The notes under the pieces: generated by a model
Seen by the model: only the letters and a program-made list of their open reading frames with translations
Told to the model about the DNA's origin: nothing
Databases searched by the model: none
NCBI GenBank assembly: GCA_012518475.1
Contig: JAAYSB010000045.1
Span: forward strand, 1 to 7,350
DNA from: Intrasporangiaceae bacterium
GTDB taxonomy: Bacteria > Actinomycetota > Actinomycetes > Actinomycetales > Dermatophilaceae
Reading direction: 5' to 3'
DNA length: 7,350 nt
In this document: positions 5,909-7,350 of the stretch, piece by piece
Layout: the number at the start of each line of letters is the position of its first letter
Numbering within the stretch: the stretch's first letter is position 1
Position numbers and translations under genes: made by a program

Positions 5909-7269
5909 CCGAACTCCCTCCGGCGCACCGTGATCCCGCGCGAGACCGCGGCCACCGCCGCGACCATCGCCAGCAGCGTGGCCAGCGCGACTCCGGCTGT
6001 CTGCCAGCTGCCCAGCCGCAGGGTCGTGGACAGTGACTTGCTCGCCATGCCGATCTGCGCCTCGGCCTCGCTGTCGAAGTCGATGAAGTGGGCGGTCGCC
6101 GTGCCGGCGTCACGGGCCGTCGCGAGCCGGACCGCCTCGTCCCAGTCGCCGGCCTCGTCGGCCGCGACGATCTGCTCGTGGCCGTCGGCGTACTCACGCC
6201 AGCGGCTGATCAGATCGGACCGGCCATCGATGTTCTCCGACACGGTGGCCGCTGCCGCTTCCCACTGCTCCTCGAACTCTGCGCCGGAACCGCGGGCGAT
6301 AAGGCGCAGGCTCTCGTTGGCCTTGGCGTCGTTGGCGGCGGTGCGGGCTGCCGAGATCGCCGAGGCGGTCTCGTAGTCACCGGATCGCAGCTCGTCGGCG
6401 CTCGAGGCCAGCGACGCGAGCACGACGCCAGCCGCTGCGGTCAGAGCCGCGACGATGGCCGCCGCGATGGCGATCCCGACGTTGATCCGGCGTCGGAAGA
6501 TCGCGGCCAGCCGCTGGTTGAACCAGCCGAGCAGGAGGACCAGCGCGATCCCGGGCAGGAGCGCAAGGAACCAGTAGTGCCCGGAGAAGGCTGCCGTGGC
6601 CCGCTGCTCGTTCGCCGAGACGAGCGCCGTGAGGACTCCCAGTGTGTCGCTGCGCAGGTCGTCGCTCGCCTCGCGGAGGTACTGCGCCCCCACGGGCAGC
6701 CCCTGCCGGTTGTTCGCACGGGCCTGCTGCATCTGCTCGGCATACGTGAGCACCTGCCGATTCAGCTCGGCGAGCGCAGCCCGGTCCGCAGGCTGGGCCT
6801 CCGCGGAGATGACGATCAGCCGGCTGACCTGGTCGAGGGCGGCGTCATAGTTCATCCGCTGCTCGGCCGGCTCGAGACCGCCGACGAGGAAGGCGTTGGT
6901 GGCGATGGCGTCGGCCTGGAACAGGCTGGACTCCATCGCGTGGATGCGGGTGAGCTGGTCGGTGTTCGCAGCACCGGCGCGAGTCTTGTCGAAGCTGTTG
7001 CCGAGCAGGGCCGCCGTCAGGAGGGACCAGACGATGACGGCCGCCGTGAGGACGATCTGCCAGCGGACCAGCGCCGACGGGATGTCGCTGCTGCCGAGGA
7101 GAGCGCGGCGCGTGCCTGACTGCTCAGCCTGACGGGGCCGAGCGGCGAGGGCCTCACCGGTCGGCGGCGGCGCCAGAACGGTGCCCTGCGCCGATGAGCC
7201 CGCCCCCTGCTGAGTCTGGGGTGCGGCCGCCTGCGCCGCACCCGGTGACCAGCTTCCGCTACTGCTCAT
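5905..7269 (-). CDS. glnX: GlnX, four-helix transmembrane sensor protein
   Basis: This 454-residue integral membrane protein has a cytoplasmic N-terminus of about 65 residues rich in Ala, Gln, Pro and Ser, then four hydrophobic segments at about 70-91, 231-250, 262-286 and 421-443. Two helical extracytoplasmic domains result (about 92-230 and 287-420), resembling tandem four-helix-bundle sensory modules. The cytoplasmic loop (NQRLAAIFRRR, about 251-261) and C-tail (TVRRREFG) are short and basic, fitting the positive-inside rule. No HAMP, kinase or methyl-accepting output domain is present. Size, topology and position immediately before glnH match mycobacterial GlnX (about 440 residues), which transmits GlnH ligand status to PknG. 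I chose ATG 7269, with GGGGA 5 bases upstream, over GTG 7281, which has no good site. It overlaps the upstream gene by 11 bases. Assignment relies on context plus topology more than on motifs. Confidence 0.88.
   Translation of the reverse strand: MSSSGSWSPGAAQAAAPQTQQGAGSSAQGTVLAPPPTGEALAARPRQAEQSGTRRALLGSSDIPSALVRWQIVLTAAVIVWSLLTAALLGNSFDKTRAGAANTDQLTRIHAMESSLFQADAIATNAFLVGGLEPAEQRMNYDAALDQVSRLIVISAEAQPADRAALAELNRQVLTYAEQMQQARANNRQGLPVGAQYLREASDDLRSDTLGVLTALVSANEQRATAAFSGHYWFLALLPGIALVLLLGWFNQRLAAIFRRRINVGIAIAAAIVAALTAAAGVVLASLASSADELRSGDYETASAISAARTAANDAKANESLRLIARGSGAEFEEQWEAAAATVSENIDGRSDLISRWREYADGHEQIVAADEAGDWDEAVRLATARDAGTATAHFIDFDSEAEAQIGMASKSLSTTLRLGSWQTAGVALATLLAMVAAVAAVSRGITVRRREFG
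5914..5921 (-). promoter_or_regulatory. Shine-Dalgarno GGAGGGAG for glnH
   Basis: A strong ribosome-binding site 5 bases upstream of ATG 5908, located in the C-terminal Arg/Glu codons of glnX. It implies efficient, coupled translation of the lipoprotein after the membrane sensor. Confidence 0.75.
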
Positions 7270-7348
7270 CCGTGTCCCCACTGACTGTCTGGTCCGTGCC
7301 GCCCGTGCTGCGGACCGGCTCGTGCTCGTCCGTCGGAGCGTCCGTCTC
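7259..7348 (-). CDS. C-terminal fragment of an unidentified upstream protein
   Basis: The last 29 codons plus TAG of an open frame entering from beyond the window. The peptide is acidic and Thr/Asp/Glu-rich, ending SGDTDEQ. Of the three minus-strand frames here this one has the strongest G/C bias at third positions (25 of 29 by hand count). Its stop overlaps the glnX start by 11 bases. An acidic disordered tail is all that can be seen, so no function is offered. An FHA, phosphatase or other operon-associated protein is possible, but the fragment gives no domain evidence. Confidence 0.6.
   Translation of the reverse strand, partial: ETDAPTDEHEPVRSTGGTDQTVSGDTDEQ
7275..7279 (-). promoter_or_regulatory. 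Shine-Dalgarno GGGGA deciding the glnX start
   Basis: GGGGA is 5 bases upstream of ATG 7269. The alternative in-frame GTG at 7281 overlaps this site's edge and lacks a purine-rich sequence at the right distance, so ATG 7269 is preferred. Confidence 0.55.
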
Positions 7349-7350
7349 CA

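Noticed and set aside
4013..6376. 787-residue open frame on the plus strand
   Set aside because: It is antisense to glnX, glnH and the coiled-coil gene, has no domain or coherent composition (Arg/Gly/Asp-rich), and arises from high GC3 on the opposite strand suppressing stop codons.
5905..7269. Histidine kinase or chemoreceptor
   Set aside because: The membrane topology is similar, but there is no HAMP, H-box, ATPase or methyl-accepting helical domain after the last membrane segment.
7270..7281. Longer GlnX start at GTG 7281
   Set aside because: It has no purine-rich site at proper spacing, while ATG 7269 has GGGGA 5 bases upstream.
1..7350. Mobile element, CRISPR array, tRNA or rRNA
   Set aside because: No terminal inverted repeats, transposase or integrase, regularly spaced repeats or structured RNA were seen; the window is filled by tightly packed coding sequence.

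Overview
The window comes from a very high-GC actinobacterium. Codons end overwhelmingly in G or C, and the gene set matches the GlnX-GlnH-PknG amino-acid-sensing locus of mycobacteria and corynebacteria. The divergent sequences, the extra zinc modules and the extra genes suggest a Micrococcales or Streptomyces-like lineage rather than Mycobacterium. That placement is inference, and I cannot name a genus.

Everything that looks real is on the minus strand, so transcription runs from high to low coordinates. In transcription order the window holds: the last 29 codons of an unidentified acidic-tailed protein (7350-7259); glnX, a four-helix membrane sensor with two extracytoplasmic helical domains (7269-5905); glnH, a lipoprotein solute-binding protein (5908-4946); an uncharacterised helical/coiled-coil protein of 375 residues (4942-3815); pknG, a Ser/Thr kinase with three N-terminal metal-binding modules and a C-terminal TPR region (3818-1404); a PP2C phosphatase with two N-terminal zinc ribbons (1407-67); and the first 21 codons of a probable von Willebrand factor A protein (64-1, running off the window).

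The genes overlap by 4 to 11 bases or are separated by only 2 to 3 bases. No gene-free stretch exceeds a few bases, and no internal promoter or terminator is visible. The window is therefore the middle of one long operon whose promoter and terminator lie outside. Clear Shine-Dalgarno sequences inside the upstream reading frames fix most starts and suggest translational coupling.

The likely working model rests on the mycobacterial pathway plus inference. GlnH, anchored outside the membrane, binds an acidic amino acid and reports to GlnX. GlnX signals across the membrane to cytoplasmic PknG, which phosphorylates a GarA/OdhI-type FHA regulator of 2-oxoglutarate and glutamate metabolism; no such FHA gene is in the window. 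The additions relative to mycobacteria are the most interesting part: a co-transcribed helical protein placed between receptor and kinase, a dedicated PP2C phosphatase carrying the same kind of Cys4 modules as the kinase, and a coupled vWA gene. Together they suggest a self-contained writer/eraser signalling complex.
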